From positions 1 through 52,051 of the forward strand of contig JAGGWS010000054.1 in NCBI GenBank assembly GCA_021163425.1: a DNA stretch of 52,051 bases. Reading direction: 5' to 3'. The notes beneath the pieces are model-generated. The model saw only the letters and a program-made list of their open reading frames with translations, was not told where the DNA came from and did not search any database. The DNA comes from Candidatus Omnitrophota bacterium (GTDB lineage: Bacteria > Omnitrophota > Gorgyraeia > Duberdicusellales > Duberdicusellaceae). Positions 25,832 through 36,187 of the stretch are shown here, piece after piece (the stretch's first letter is position 1; each line of letters starts with the position of its first letter). Made by a program: the position numbers and the translations under genes.

Positions 25832-26224
25832 ATGGGCAAAAAAAGCTTTACTCTTTCTGAACTTCTCCTAGCAGTAGCTATTCTGGCTATAAGTTTGGGA
25901 ACAATCCTCTTAGCTTTGGTGCAGGGTTTTCTTCTCAACGAGGCTAGCCGAAATTTAACCAGGGCTTTAACCCATGCTGAATATGTATTAGAAGATATTA
26001 AAAATACTAACTTTGAAACTGTAAAGACTAAAATAGAAAATGGAGACTGGGATTGGGATTCTTCAGAGATAGCCAGAGAAGGGCTTACTCCTCTAAATAA
26101 CGAGAATATTGATACTAGTGTTAATGGAACTACTCTTTTAGACATAGAAGTTACTGTAACCTGGAAAGACCGGGGTTTAAGAAATAGGGGTGTAAATTTA
26201 GAAACCCTGATAGCTCAACCTTAA
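25832..26224 (+). CDS. PilV/GspI-like minor prepilin
   Basis: MGKKSFTLSELLLAVAILAISLGTILLALVQGFLLNEA prepilin N-terminus. Confidence 0.8.
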   Translation: MGKKSFTLSELLLAVAILAISLGTILLALVQGFLLNEASRNLTRALTHAEYVLEDIKNTNFETVKTKIENGDWDWDSSEIAREGLTPLNNENIDTSVNGTTLLDIEVTVTWKDRGLRNRGVNLETLIAQP

Positions 26225-26225
26225 G

Positions 26226-26702
26226 ATGAAAAACAAAGACTCCTTTACTTTAATGGAAATATTAGTAACTACCTTTATCCTGTCTCTTATAATTATTTGC
26301 GCAGCCTCAATCTTCTATCTGGGAGATTTAAACTGGAGAAGAGACTCAATCCTTTTAGAGCTCCAGCAAGAAGCAAGGATAGCCATCGATAGAATGAGTC
26401 GGGAACTAAGACAGGCAGAAAGCTCCTCTATAATTATTGGTAATGAAGGGAAAAACATATCTTTCTCTATACCTGATTTATCAGGAGGAACTTACGATAT
26501 AAATTATTACTTAGATATAAATTCAAACCAAATTATCCGAGAATATCCGGCAGGAACTACTCAGATTTTGGGAAACAATGTAAGCTCCTTAAACTTTTCT
26601 CTTTCTGGAGATACCCTTATTATTACCCTTCAAGTATCTAAAAACTTAAGGGGTAACCCCCTTAGTTTTAGCCTTAAAGAAAAAATAAAGTTAAGAAATT
26701 AA
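26226..26702 (+). CDS. PilW/GspJ-like minor prepilin
   Basis: KDSFTLMEILVTTFILSLIIICAASIFYLGDLNWRRDSILLELQQEARIAIDRMSRELRQA. Confidence 0.8.
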   Translation: MKNKDSFTLMEILVTTFILSLIIICAASIFYLGDLNWRRDSILLELQQEARIAIDRMSRELRQAESSSIIIGNEGKNISFSIPDLSGGTYDINYYLDINSNQIIREYPAGTTQILGNNVSSLNFSLSGDTLIITLQVSKNLRGNPLSFSLKEKIKLRN

Positions 26703-26794
26703 GAAGTTCTTATTGGCAGGGCCAGAAAACTGGTATCCTTTATAAAAAACAAACTCCAATTTGGTAAAATAAAATTCTGTGGTATAATTAAGTT

Positions 26795-27826
26795 GTGAGA
26801 AAAAAAGCTTCTTCTCTAGTTTTAGTAACAGTAATAATCTTAATCTTACTGATTTTATCTTCAGCCTCTCTTTTTCAAAGCATATCAGAAAAAAACCTGG
26901 CTCAAAGATACAAAAACTCTCTTCAGGCTTTCTGGATAGCTGAGGCAGGAGTAAATAAAGCTCTCCAGGAACTAAGAAATGATTTTAACTGGACAGGAGA
27001 AGAAGGAAATTTAGAAGAGGGAAGCTATGAAGTCATAGTTAATGTGATTGATTCTAAAACCCGGGAAGTTCTAAGCTCAGGTTACATTCCTTCCAAGACA
27101 AGTTACCGGATAAAACGCACACTCAAAGTTATAATGTCTAAATATATACCTCCAGGGTTTTACGACTATACAGCTTACTGTGCAGGAGATGTGGATATAA
27201 ATGGAAACTCCTTTTCTATAGTAAACGACCAACCTTCTCCTGACGATAAAGCTTTAATATACTCAGGAGAATATGAGGTTGAACATCCAGAAAATATAAC
27301 CGGTCAAGTTGAACAAGATGAATCTATCTCTCCTTTAGCCCACTTAGACTTCCAGCAACTCTATAATATTGCTTCTTCGGAGGGAAATGTCTATGACGAA
27401 GCTCGTCTTCAGAAAGTAAAAAATGGAGAAGATAGTTTCCCGGACTCTTTCTGGTATTCAGAAGGAGTCCCTAATGTAGTCTATATAACTACTGATTTAG
27501 AACTTAACGGTAATATCGGAACTATTGGGGGTTTCTTTGTAGTAGCAGGAGATATTATAACTGACCCTGATGAGACTGATGATATAGTGATTAATGGCAA
27601 TGGTCAGATTGAGGGGGTAATCTATACTCGGGGCCAATTCCGAATAAATGGGGGCAGAGGCGGCCTAAATGTAAATGGAGGAGTCTGGGCTCAAGAAATA
27701 AGGATAAATGGCAACACCCATCTTGCCTATAATGCTGACTATATGTCTGCTGTTGAAGATTTAGGGATAGAAGCCTCAGTTCAAATTACTGCCTGGCGAG
27801 ATTTAAATAACCCCTACCAGCTCTGA
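26795..27826 (+). CDS. PilX-like minor pilin / pilus assembly protein
   Basis: GTG start; RKKASSLVLVTVIILILLILSSASLFQSISEKNLAQRYKNSLQAFWIAEAGVNKALQEL is PilX N-terminal-like. Confidence 0.75.
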   Translation: MRKKASSLVLVTVIILILLILSSASLFQSISEKNLAQRYKNSLQAFWIAEAGVNKALQELRNDFNWTGEEGNLEEGSYEVIVNVIDSKTREVLSSGYIPSKTSYRIKRTLKVIMSKYIPPGFYDYTAYCAGDVDINGNSFSIVNDQPSPDDKALIYSGEYEVEHPENITGQVEQDESISPLAHLDFQQLYNIASSEGNVYDEARLQKVKNGEDSFPDSFWYSEGVPNVVYITTDLELNGNIGTIGGFFVVAGDIITDPDETDDIVINGNGQIEGVIYTRGQFRINGGRGGLNVNGGVWAQEIRINGNTHLAYNADYMSAVEDLGIEASVQITAWRDLNNPYQL

Positions 27827-28016
27827 ACTTTAGCTCGACAGTTCATCTGTTTATCAGAATAGAGATTAGCTGGAATTAACCTCTGCAGGGTTTTCTTCCG
27901 TGATTTGCTTTCTTACTTCTCCAGGAAAGCTTTCCCCTCCTTTTTCTCTTAGACATCTTGCTCCTTTATTTTTTTAAATAATAAACACCTGAACAATAGA
28001 ACAAAAAATTAATAAT

Positions 28017-28682
28017 TTAAAGAAGCCCCTCAGCTACATAATCAATTTTTTCTACAGGATTTATTATAGCCGAAGCTATATTAGCTATGTGAGCACTGAT
28101 TCTCTTATAATAGCGTAAAAGCAAAGTGTAAACTACAGTCTTATCGGCAGAAAAATTTTGGTCAATCATTGAGCGAATCATACTCTCACATTGAGAAGAA
28201 ATTTTCCCGTGTCTCTGCATCAGAGTGACTGCTTTCTCACTATCTGCAGAAACAAAAGCAGAAGGAATCTCCTTTAGGTTTTCTCTTATCTGGGTCTCTA
28301 AATCCTGAAAACTGGTGGTTAAGTTATCTTGGGGTGAACTTTTTAAGATATAACTTAATTCAAAAATATTTTTACAATAATCACCTATTCTTTCAGCATC
28401 CTTTACTATACTCATAAAAACCAAACAGGTAGTAAAATCTTTACGGGGATTAATAGCTAAGTGTTCAATGAGTCTTCTTCTTATTTTCTGTTCTTCTTCA
28501 TTAATCTTTCTATCTTTCGAGTATATTAAAGCATGGACTTCCTGAGAAGGTATCTTCTTCCAGAATACAGAAGTTGCCTTATCAAAGATATCTTGAGCTT
28601 CTCTAAGCATATTCTCAAAATCTCCTACTACTTTCTTTAGAAACTCTTCTTCTTTCCAGATATTTAAAATATCTTTAAACAT
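28017..28682 (-). CDS. phoU: PhoU-domain protein
   Basis: Helical PhoU-like repeats; directly downstream of Na/Pi cotransporter. Confidence 0.75.
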   Translation of the reverse strand: MFKDILNIWKEEEFLKKVVGDFENMLREAQDIFDKATSVFWKKIPSQEVHALIYSKDRKINEEEQKIRRRLIEHLAINPRKDFTTCLVFMSIVKDAERIGDYCKNIFELSYILKSSPQDNLTTSFQDLETQIRENLKEIPSAFVSADSEKAVTLMQRHGKISSQCESMIRSMIDQNFSADKTVVYTLLLRYYKRISAHIANIASAIINPVEKIDYVAEGLL

Positions 28683-28694
28683 TTCTCACCTCCA

Positions 28695-29822
28695 TTATTT
28701 TATAAAAAGTTCTCTTAAGAAAATAAGGGACAAAGGTAAAACTATAAAAATTACTAAAGTATAAATTAAAGAAAAGTATCTGCGTTTATAACAGAGTTGA
28801 GAAAGCTTCTTAGCTAAAATAGGGGGTATATTTCTTATCTTTTTAAAGGGATAAAATATAGCTATCCCCGAAAGATTGAAGAATAAATGAGCTAAGGCTA
28901 CAGTTAAAGCTGCAGTTCTGCCTTCTCCTGCTACAGCCAAAGAAGCTAAGAGAGCAGTAAAGGTAGTGCCCACGTTCGCCCCCATAGTATAAACAAAGAC
29001 TTTTTCTAAACTTAAAACTCCAGCAGCAGCTAAAGGAACCATCACTGAAGTAGTTAAAGAAGAAGACTGAACCACTACTGTAATTAAGAACCCTAAGCCC
29101 ATAGCTAAAAAATTATTTCTAAATATATACTTATCTATTAAAACCTCTGCTTTCCCAATAAAGAGTTTTCTTAATATCTTAACTAAGAAAAACAGAGAAG
29201 AAAATAAAAAGGCCAGTCCCAGTATAATAAATACAATACCTGTCCAGCTTTCTGAAAAAGAAAGATTTTCTATAAATACCTTCTTAAAAAAAGAAATTCC
29301 TGGAGAAAGGAGAATTTTTACAGGACTGCTAAACCTAACCCCTCCTACTCCCTCAAATAACCTTCCAAAAAATAGAGAAATCCTGGTAAGATACCCAAAT
29401 TTAAGCTGAAGAGGAAAAAGGATTATTACTGTCAAAATATTAAAGAAATCATGGACTGTAGCCGCCTGAAAGGCCCTTTTAAATTCTCCTCTCCAGGAAA
29501 TGTGTCCTAAAGAAACCAAAGTGTTAGTAACAGTTGTACCAATATTAGCTCCCATAACAATAGGGATAGCACAATTAATATTTAAAGTACCCCCACCTAC
29601 TAAAGCCACCACTAAGGAAGTAGTTAAGGAAGAAGACTGAGCTACTACTGTAGCTAAAATCCCAATAAAAAGTCCAACAAAAGGATCAGAAGTGGTAGAG
29701 ATAAGTTTGCGAGCAAAGTCTTCACCTAAAAAATGAGCTCCTTTACTAATCAGCTTAATACTTAAAAGGAAGACATAAATTAAGAAAAGGGTAGAAAATG
29801 CTTTGAGATTTTTTTTAAACAC
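28695..29822 (-). CDS. Na/Pi cotransporter family protein
   Basis: Duplicated VVAQSSSLTTSLVVALVGGG / VVQSSSLTTSVMVPLAAAG and GANIGTTVTN / GANVGTTFTA. Confidence 0.9.
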   Translation of the reverse strand: MFKKNLKAFSTLFLIYVFLLSIKLISKGAHFLGEDFARKLISTTSDPFVGLFIGILATVVAQSSSLTTSLVVALVGGGTLNINCAIPIVMGANIGTTVTNTLVSLGHISWRGEFKRAFQAATVHDFFNILTVIILFPLQLKFGYLTRISLFFGRLFEGVGGVRFSSPVKILLSPGISFFKKVFIENLSFSESWTGIVFIILGLAFLFSSLFFLVKILRKLFIGKAEVLIDKYIFRNNFLAMGLGFLITVVVQSSSLTTSVMVPLAAAGVLSLEKVFVYTMGANVGTTFTALLASLAVAGEGRTAALTVALAHLFFNLSGIAIFYPFKKIRNIPPILAKKLSQLCYKRRYFSLIYTLVIFIVLPLSLIFLRELFIK

Positions 29823-29884
29823 CCTCAGAAATCACCTCTCTTTAATCCTGATTATTTAATATATAATTGCGGACATTGATAAAT

Positions 29885-32800
29885 TTAATTCGGAGTAATA
29901 AATACTTCAATAACCTGAGCTTCCTGGTTTCTTATTCTCAAAGAATGTGGTTCTTCTATCTGAGAAGAATTAAATACAAATTCCTCCTGGTTAGCATATT
30001 TAACTATTATTTTCTCTACTTTTACTTTCTGACTATAAGTATCAATTCTCTGAGGGTTATGATAGATAACTAAAGTCTTGCCTAAAAACATAAAGGAAAA
30101 AGTATTTTTAGGAAGAGTAAATTTTTGGGGCTTTCCTTCGTTATCTAAGATAAAGACAGTATCTTCTTTTTTGGTAAAAAGGTCTTTCTTTAACAAAGGC
30201 TTAAACTCTAATACTAATTTCCCCTGCTTCAGATAAAAAGGATTTTTCCCTAAACACATAAAAAGTAGTATATTTAAAGCTTCAGAAGTTGCGCCGGTAA
30301 GTCGAGCCACAAAACCTCTTCCCCAGAGTTTCTTATCGGGATTAGCTGAACTTACTATAAAAGAAGAGTTCTCTAAATTACTTCTTCCATAAATTGAGGG
30401 TTTTAAAAAACAGATAAAACAATTAAAAAATTCTTTATAGAATTCTTCATAAAGTCCAGCCTTTATCAATTCCAAAAGATACTTATACTCCATATGCACC
30501 CAGATAGATTCATTTTCTAACCAGCCCGGAGGAAATACTTTTATTCTTCCTATCTCCAGAGGTGCCTTCTTCAAAGAGGCACAGATTTTGTACATTTTTA
30601 AATTCCTATCATAGAGAGAACTTTTCTTTAAAGAATTGTAGATTAATTTAATAGTTTCTGGAGGCAATATCTTCATAGCTCTCACAAAACCTTCTAAAAA
30701 GAGAGGAAGCTCCTTCTGTCTAAACTTTAAAGGAAAGATAAAATCTTGCTCTTCCCGATATTCCACTACCTCATTTATAAAGTAAGTAGGCAATCTTTTA
30801 TAATCTACATCTTTTAAGTTTAAAGAAATTTTCTCCTTGCTCAGTTCTAAAAACTCTTCTACCTCTCCTAAAGATAATGAATAAAACTCAGAGCTCACTC
30901 CCCAGAAGACTTTTTCCCGAAACTCTTCTTTAAGAGTATGGCTCCTCTTCCAGAAATCCAGATTATCTTTAAAACCCTGAGATTTACTCTCTTGAAGAAG
31001 CTCTTTTAAGTCTTTAAAAAAGTTAAATATTTCTGAAGGTAGAGATATCTTCTTTTCTCTGTATTTTCCAACCTTTTCTTTAAGAAAAGAAATTATCCTC
31101 AAAAGCTCAAAGGTCTCAGCTAAAGAGGAACCCAAAAGAGAAGGTAAACCATTAAGAGCATCACACCAGCCTGGTCTTCCTGCCTCCATTTCCACACCCC
31201 TGCCAAAAGGGTCAAGGGTAGAAATTCGATTCAAAACTACTACCAAAAGCTTAACTAATAAGTTAGTATAGAAAACTTTGTCTTTGTCTCTTATTCTTAG
31301 CTGATGCTTAGAATACTGGCGGGAATTTATCAAATTGGCTTTTTTCTCGTTAAACTCCAGAAAATCTCTTTGCAAAATATAACCATCTTTAAGGTAATAT
31401 CTTTTCCTCCGGGGGGCTAATTTGCAAAAATCATCATAGAAAGAATACTCTTCTTTAAATAAGAGCTCTGATTCTTTATCAGGAAATATTGCTAAAAAAC
31501 TTTCTATTAAATCTAAATTATAAGTAAAGTGGTCTATCCAGAAACCTTCTCCAAAATCAGCCTGTTCTACCTTCTTAGAAAAACTCAAAACTCTTTTAAT
31601 TAATTCCTCCCGCAATTTAGAAGATACTTTATTCTCCTTCAAAAATCCCATAAACTCTGAGAGAGAAAATTCTGAAAAAACTATCTCTTCTAACTTCTTT
31701 AACAATTCTGAACCGAAAAACTCAGAAAAAGTCTTCTGAAAAGATTCTTTATCTCTAAAAATAAACTTAGGAGGTTTAACCACCAAAGGGTTGTAACTAT
31801 CTAACTTCTGGAGATTAAAAAATAACCGGATATTCTCATCAAAAACTCCGGGTTCAAAGAATACATCCTGGCGTCTATTCTGATTTATATCCCGGTAATT
31901 CCCTTCTCCTGAAGAAAGAAAGCTGTGCTCAAATTTAAATCTATTATAATCTCTTTCTAAATCTCCGTGTTTTCTGTTGTAGAGATAAAAGACTTTACCT
32001 CCAAATCTCTGGGGAAACCCTCCTCTTAAAACATTATCTAAGAAATTTTGCTGAGTATAGAAATTAAGAGTTCTTAAAGAAGAGTTTATAAAAGCCTTTT
32101 GCTGAATCTCCTTTATAATTTTCTTATTCTCTTCAAATTTATCCTCAATCCAGTCCGAACTTAGCTTCTTAGAAAAATTAACAACCTCTCTTTCCTTCTC
32201 CGCTGAACCAATAAAACTGAAAAATCTAAAATTTTCCTGGGGATTAAGCCTTATTTTGACAAAAGAAAAAGCACAGGGAGTCCTCCCCAGAAGAATGTCT
32301 TTCTTTACATAATTAAACTTTTTATCTACAAAATTAAAAGGGAGATTCAAATCTGAATCCTCGCCAAAAAGAAGATGAGGATCTATAATGGGTCTTAAAA
32401 ATTTAATCTGGTTTTTCTTAGAGAAAAAACAAGAAAAATAGAAATTTACTCCCTGGATATAAATAGTCTGAGCAACATCCTGAGGAGAAACCTTCAACTT
32501 AAAAAAGGCTAAATCTTTATTAAGATAACTTTGCATCCAGGCCTCTAAAGTCCGGGCTAAATCTTTAAGAAAAAGGTTCTTACAACCATAGGGAAGTATA
32601 ACTGGTAAACCATCAATAATTTCCAAATCCTCGGGCCGGGTAGTAATATTTTTTAACTCCACTATTCTTACTAAAGAAGCAAAATCAGAAGAAGGTAAAG
32701 TAAAATACTTTATCCTTATATTCAAGCCCTTCTTTTTATTTTCCTCTTCAATCTCCAAAAAAGAGGGAAACACTTTCATAACCTGCTTTAACCAATTATT

Positions 32801-33088
32801 CCGGGGGATACGGAAAGGTTCATAAAAATTAGAGTCTATTTTCAAAAATGTCCTGAACCCTCGATAAAATACTGAAAATAGAGACTTATTGGCTGGTAAA
32901 AATTCTAAGATAGAGTGGTCTTTATCTTTTATTCCTAAACTTACTACTCCTTGAGCTCTATTTACATAAAAGCACCAAAGAGGAAGACCAAACTTACCGG
33001 AAATAGCAGGCAAGAAACTACAAAAACTTCTTACTTTGTTGTAGTTCTCTATGAAAAACTCTTCTTTGTTTAAACTATACTTAGCCAT
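29885..33088 (-). CDS. GH94-like (cellobiose phosphorylase-related) glycoside phosphorylase
   Basis: EHSFLSSGEGNYRDINQNRRQDVFFEP; DPFGRGVEMEAGRPGWCDALNGLPSLLGSS. Confidence 0.65.
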   Translation of the reverse strand: MAKYSLNKEEFFIENYNKVRSFCSFLPAISGKFGLPLWCFYVNRAQGVVSLGIKDKDHSILEFLPANKSLFSVFYRGFRTFLKIDSNFYEPFRIPRNNWLKQVMKVFPSFLEIEEENKKKGLNIRIKYFTLPSSDFASLVRIVELKNITTRPEDLEIIDGLPVILPYGCKNLFLKDLARTLEAWMQSYLNKDLAFFKLKVSPQDVAQTIYIQGVNFYFSCFFSKKNQIKFLRPIIDPHLLFGEDSDLNLPFNFVDKKFNYVKKDILLGRTPCAFSFVKIRLNPQENFRFFSFIGSAEKEREVVNFSKKLSSDWIEDKFEENKKIIKEIQQKAFINSSLRTLNFYTQQNFLDNVLRGGFPQRFGGKVFYLYNRKHGDLERDYNRFKFEHSFLSSGEGNYRDINQNRRQDVFFEPGVFDENIRLFFNLQKLDSYNPLVVKPPKFIFRDKESFQKTFSEFFGSELLKKLEEIVFSEFSLSEFMGFLKENKVSSKLREELIKRVLSFSKKVEQADFGEGFWIDHFTYNLDLIESFLAIFPDKESELLFKEEYSFYDDFCKLAPRRKRYYLKDGYILQRDFLEFNEKKANLINSRQYSKHQLRIRDKDKVFYTNLLVKLLVVVLNRISTLDPFGRGVEMEAGRPGWCDALNGLPSLLGSSLAETFELLRIISFLKEKVGKYREKKISLPSEIFNFFKDLKELLQESKSQGFKDNLDFWKRSHTLKEEFREKVFWGVSSEFYSLSLGEVEEFLELSKEKISLNLKDVDYKRLPTYFINEVVEYREEQDFIFPLKFRQKELPLFLEGFVRAMKILPPETIKLIYNSLKKSSLYDRNLKMYKICASLKKAPLEIGRIKVFPPGWLENESIWVHMEYKYLLELIKAGLYEEFYKEFFNCFICFLKPSIYGRSNLENSSFIVSSANPDKKLWGRGFVARLTGATSEALNILLFMCLGKNPFYLKQGKLVLEFKPLLKKDLFTKKEDTVFILDNEGKPQKFTLPKNTFSFMFLGKTLVIYHNPQRIDTYSQKVKVEKIIVKYANQEEFVFNSSQIEEPHSLRIRNQEAQVIEVFITPN

Positions 33089-33139
33089 TGTTTAGAATAA
33101 AATAGAAATATATTTTATCTAAATTTTAAAAACAGGCAA

Positions 33140-33745
33140 CTATTTTTGAGAGAAATTTTCTGAAGAACTCAACATTCCTCCCGAAACTATAATCTTAACT
33201 GCTTCTTCTACAGAAATATCTAAATAGATGAGTTTATCTTCAGATATAAAATAAGTAAAGCCAGTGAGAGGAGAAGGTGAAGAAGGAATGAAGATGCTTA
33301 TCATTTTTTTACCTGTCTTTTCATTAATCTTAGAAAACTTTCCAGTTACAAAAGCTAAAGAATATACACCTTCTTTAGGAAATTCTACTAACACAACTCT
33401 TTTAAAAGAAGGCTTAGAAGGAGAAAATAAAAATTTTACAATTTCTTTGGTAGGAGCATAAATTTTGCCCACTAAAGGAAATTTTAAAATCAATAATTCC
33501 AATCGCTTAAAAACTTTCCACCTGAGAAAAGAAGAAATAATTCCTGCCAGAATAACTATCAAGATTGAAAAGATTATCCCTAAACCCGGGATTTTATAAC
33601 CAAAATAAAGGGAAATATAACGATTTATATACCTGCCTAAAATAGAATCAGCAAAGTTAAAGAGCCCTATTACTACATAGACAGTAATAACGATAGGCAC
33701 TAAAACTACTAATCCGGTAAAAAACCAGCGTCGCAACATAATCAA
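33140..33745 (-). CDS. DUF502-family membrane protein
   Basis: LRRWFFTGLVVLVPIVITVYVV...IPGLGIIFSILIVILAGIISS...IYAPTKEIVKFLF. Confidence 0.85.
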   Translation of the reverse strand: MIMLRRWFFTGLVVLVPIVITVYVVIGLFNFADSILGRYINRYISLYFGYKIPGLGIIFSILIVILAGIISSFLRWKVFKRLELLILKFPLVGKIYAPTKEIVKFLFSPSKPSFKRVVLVEFPKEGVYSLAFVTGKFSKINEKTGKKMISIFIPSSPSPLTGFTYFISEDKLIYLDISVEEAVKIIVSGGMLSSSENFSQK

Positions 33746-34284
33746 GCTCTGGTTAACCTGGTTATTAAACCAGCTAAGACTATTTTCAAGAAATCTCCAT
33801 ATATAAAGGGGAAAACTCCAATCTCTATTGCTGAAAGAAAAGAAATCTTTAAACTCAAAATAATGCTTGCTGCTCCCAAAATATAAATGATTAGATTAGC
33901 TAAGGAAAAAGAAAGAAGATACCAGTAAAAATTCTTTTTAAAAAATAAAAACTTAATTAAGAATAAGCTAGCTATTACAAATCCTAATATATATCCAAAA
34001 GTGGGAGAAAAAATATAAAAAAACCCTCCTCCCTGAGAAAAGAAAGGGAGGCCTAAAATACCTAAGAAAATCCAGATAAGCTGAGAAAAAACTGCTTTCT
34101 CTCTCCAGAAAACTACACCCAAAAAAATAACTAAAGTCTGCAAAGTCGCAGGAACAGGAGAGAAGGGGAAATAAATTCTTACTTTAGAAGAAAGGGTTAA
34201 AAGAAAAACAAAAATACTTACTATTAAAATTTCTCTTACCACCTTCAAAAGACTAAATCTTAAACCTAAACTTTTAACCAGCAT
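33742..34284 (-). CDS. bioY: BioY-type biotin transporter component
   Basis: FPFSPVPATLQTLVIFLGVVFWREKAVFSQLIWIFLGILGLPFFSQGGG. Confidence 0.9.
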   Translation of the reverse strand: MLVKSLGLRFSLLKVVREILIVSIFVFLLTLSSKVRIYFPFSPVPATLQTLVIFLGVVFWREKAVFSQLIWIFLGILGLPFFSQGGGFFYIFSPTFGYILGFVIASLFLIKFLFFKKNFYWYLLSFSLANLIIYILGAASIILSLKISFLSAIEIGVFPFIYGDFLKIVLAGLITRLTRA

Positions 34285-34293
34285 AACTCCTCC

Positions 34294-35613
34294 TTACTTA
34301 TAAGGATAAAATAAAAAGAATAAAAGAGAAATTATCCCTAAAAGGATCCTCCCCCCATTTAAGTCTCTAAATCTTCCTGAAAATAATTTAAGCAAAAGAT
34401 AAAACAAAAACCCGGCAGTAATCCCCACTCCTAAATTATAGGTAAAACAGCTAAATACAATTACTGAAAATGCAGGGATATACTCAGTATAATCAGAAAA
34501 ATCTATTCTAACCACAGGAAAAATCATTAAACTGCCCACAATAATTAAAACTGGACCATAGGCATAGGGAGGAACTAAGGTAAGTAAAGGAGAAAAGAAC
34601 AAAGCTAATAAGAATAAGAAGGCACAAACCACACTGGAAAAGCCGGTGCGAGCTCCTTCTTCTACACCTGAAGCTGACTCTATATAAGTACCTGAAGTAG
34701 TGGTTCCTAAACTTGCCGAAAATATCGTAGCTAAAGCATCTACTAACATAGGTTTCTCAATCTCCGGCAGATTCCCATCTTTATCTAAAAAACCTGCTCG
34801 GGCTGAAACTCCAATTAAAGTACCCATAGTATCTACGAAATCCATAACAAATACAGTTAAAACTACTGAGAACATCCCCCAGGTTAAGACTAATTCTGGA
34901 TATCTAAAAAATTCCGTAAATTTGAAAAAAGTTGGAGCTAAAGAAGGGGGCAAACTCCACCAAGAATCTATCTTTATCTTTCCCTCCAAAATTCCTAAAA
35001 AAGTAACTGAAAGCATACCTAATAAAAAAGCACCTCTTACTTTTTTAATCATCAATAGAGAAATCAAAAGAAGACAAAAAACAGCTAATAAAGCATCGGG
35101 TGTTTTTAAATTGGCTAACTTCACTGGAGCTGAAGCTGTGCCTAAACTTATAAATCCCGAAATGTTTAAACCAATAAAAGCTAAGAAAAGTCCTAATCCT
35201 GCTGAAAAACTATACTTTAAAGACTGAGGTATAGATTTAGACAACCAGGCTCTTAATTTAAATAGGGTAAGGAAAAAAAATAAAACTCCTCCTAAAAACA
35301 CAGCTCCCAAAGCTACTTGCCAGGGGAAACCCAAGACTTTACATACTGTATAGGCAATAAAAGCGTTTTCGCCCATATAAGGAGCAATAGCAAAAGGCCT
35401 CCTGGCATAGACCCCCATTAAAAGAGTTCCCAGAAAAGCTGAGAGAACAGTGGCAGTAAAAGAGGCTGACTTAGGAATACCACAAGCTTCCAAAATAGCT
35501 GGATTAACTACTATAATATAAGCCATAGTAAAAAAGGTAGTTAATCCTCCTAAAATTTCTCTTTTTAAACTAGTATTATTTTCTTTAAACTTAAAATACC
35601 TATCTAAGAACAT
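34294..35613 (-). CDS. NCS2 (AzgA-like) purine permease
   Basis: LDRYFKFKENNTSLKREILGGLTTFFTMAYIIVVNPAIL; DFVDTMGTLIGVSARAG; GTTTSGTYIESASGVEEGARTGF. Confidence 0.95.
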   Translation of the reverse strand: MFLDRYFKFKENNTSLKREILGGLTTFFTMAYIIVVNPAILEACGIPKSASFTATVLSAFLGTLLMGVYARRPFAIAPYMGENAFIAYTVCKVLGFPWQVALGAVFLGGVLFFFLTLFKLRAWLSKSIPQSLKYSFSAGLGLFLAFIGLNISGFISLGTASAPVKLANLKTPDALLAVFCLLLISLLMIKKVRGAFLLGMLSVTFLGILEGKIKIDSWWSLPPSLAPTFFKFTEFFRYPELVLTWGMFSVVLTVFVMDFVDTMGTLIGVSARAGFLDKDGNLPEIEKPMLVDALATIFSASLGTTTSGTYIESASGVEEGARTGFSSVVCAFLFLLALFFSPLLTLVPPYAYGPVLIIVGSLMIFPVVRIDFSDYTEYIPAFSVIVFSCFTYNLGVGITAGFLFYLLLKLFSGRFRDLNGGRILLGIISLLFFLFYPYK

Positions 35614-36163
35614 AAAGAATAGCCCCTCCTGCCAGAGGTATAGTTAAATTATCGTCAACAAAGGGAAATAATTCTACTAAAGCTACAGCTAAAGAAGATA
35701 AAATTAGTGCCGGGGAAGAAAAGAGAAAAAAGTCTCTTAAAATTAAACCTATAGCTAAACAACTCAACCAACAAGCTAAAAATCCCTCTAAGGACTTTTT
35801 GCCTATTCTAATTCTTCCCCAATTAAAACCAACTATCCCTGAGAGAGCATCTCCCACAACTAAGTAAAGTAAAGAAAGTATAGCTATCTCCTTAGGAAAA
35901 ATTAAAACCGTGATAAAAACTCCTATAAAAAAAATAGTAGTCCCGGAAATTTTTTCTTTTTCTCTATCTTTTAGAAGGCGAGAAAAAGAAGAAAATATTT
36001 TCCTATTAAAGGAAGGGATTTTAAATCTCACTATTTCTAAAATCAGGAGTCCCAGAAGAACAACTCCGGTTATGCCCAAGATAAAAGTTCTGGAAGAGAA
36101 AAAATAGGTTAAAGGAAAAATCAAAGCAGAGAGTCTATAAACCTTTCTCAAAAATATACTCAT
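35600..36163 (-). CDS. Dolichol/phytol kinase-like (SEC59) membrane protein
   Basis: GDALSGIVGFNWGRIRIGKKSLEGFLACWLSC. Confidence 0.75.
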   Translation of the reverse strand: MSIFLRKVYRLSALIFPLTYFFSSRTFILGITGVVLLGLLILEIVRFKIPSFNRKIFSSFSRLLKDREKEKISGTTIFFIGVFITVLIFPKEIAILSLLYLVVGDALSGIVGFNWGRIRIGKKSLEGFLACWLSCLAIGLILRDFFLFSSPALILSSLAVALVELFPFVDDNLTIPLAGGAILYVLR

Positions 36164-36187
36164 TAAACAGGTTGAGAAGCTTCTCCT

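Noticed and set aside
25816-26145. Minus-strand ORF of 109 aa
   Set aside because: Fully antisense to the PilV-like gene 25832..26224, which has a strong prepilin signature and its own promoter.
34700-35227. Plus-strand 175-aa ORF
   Set aside because: Antisense shadow of the purine permease.
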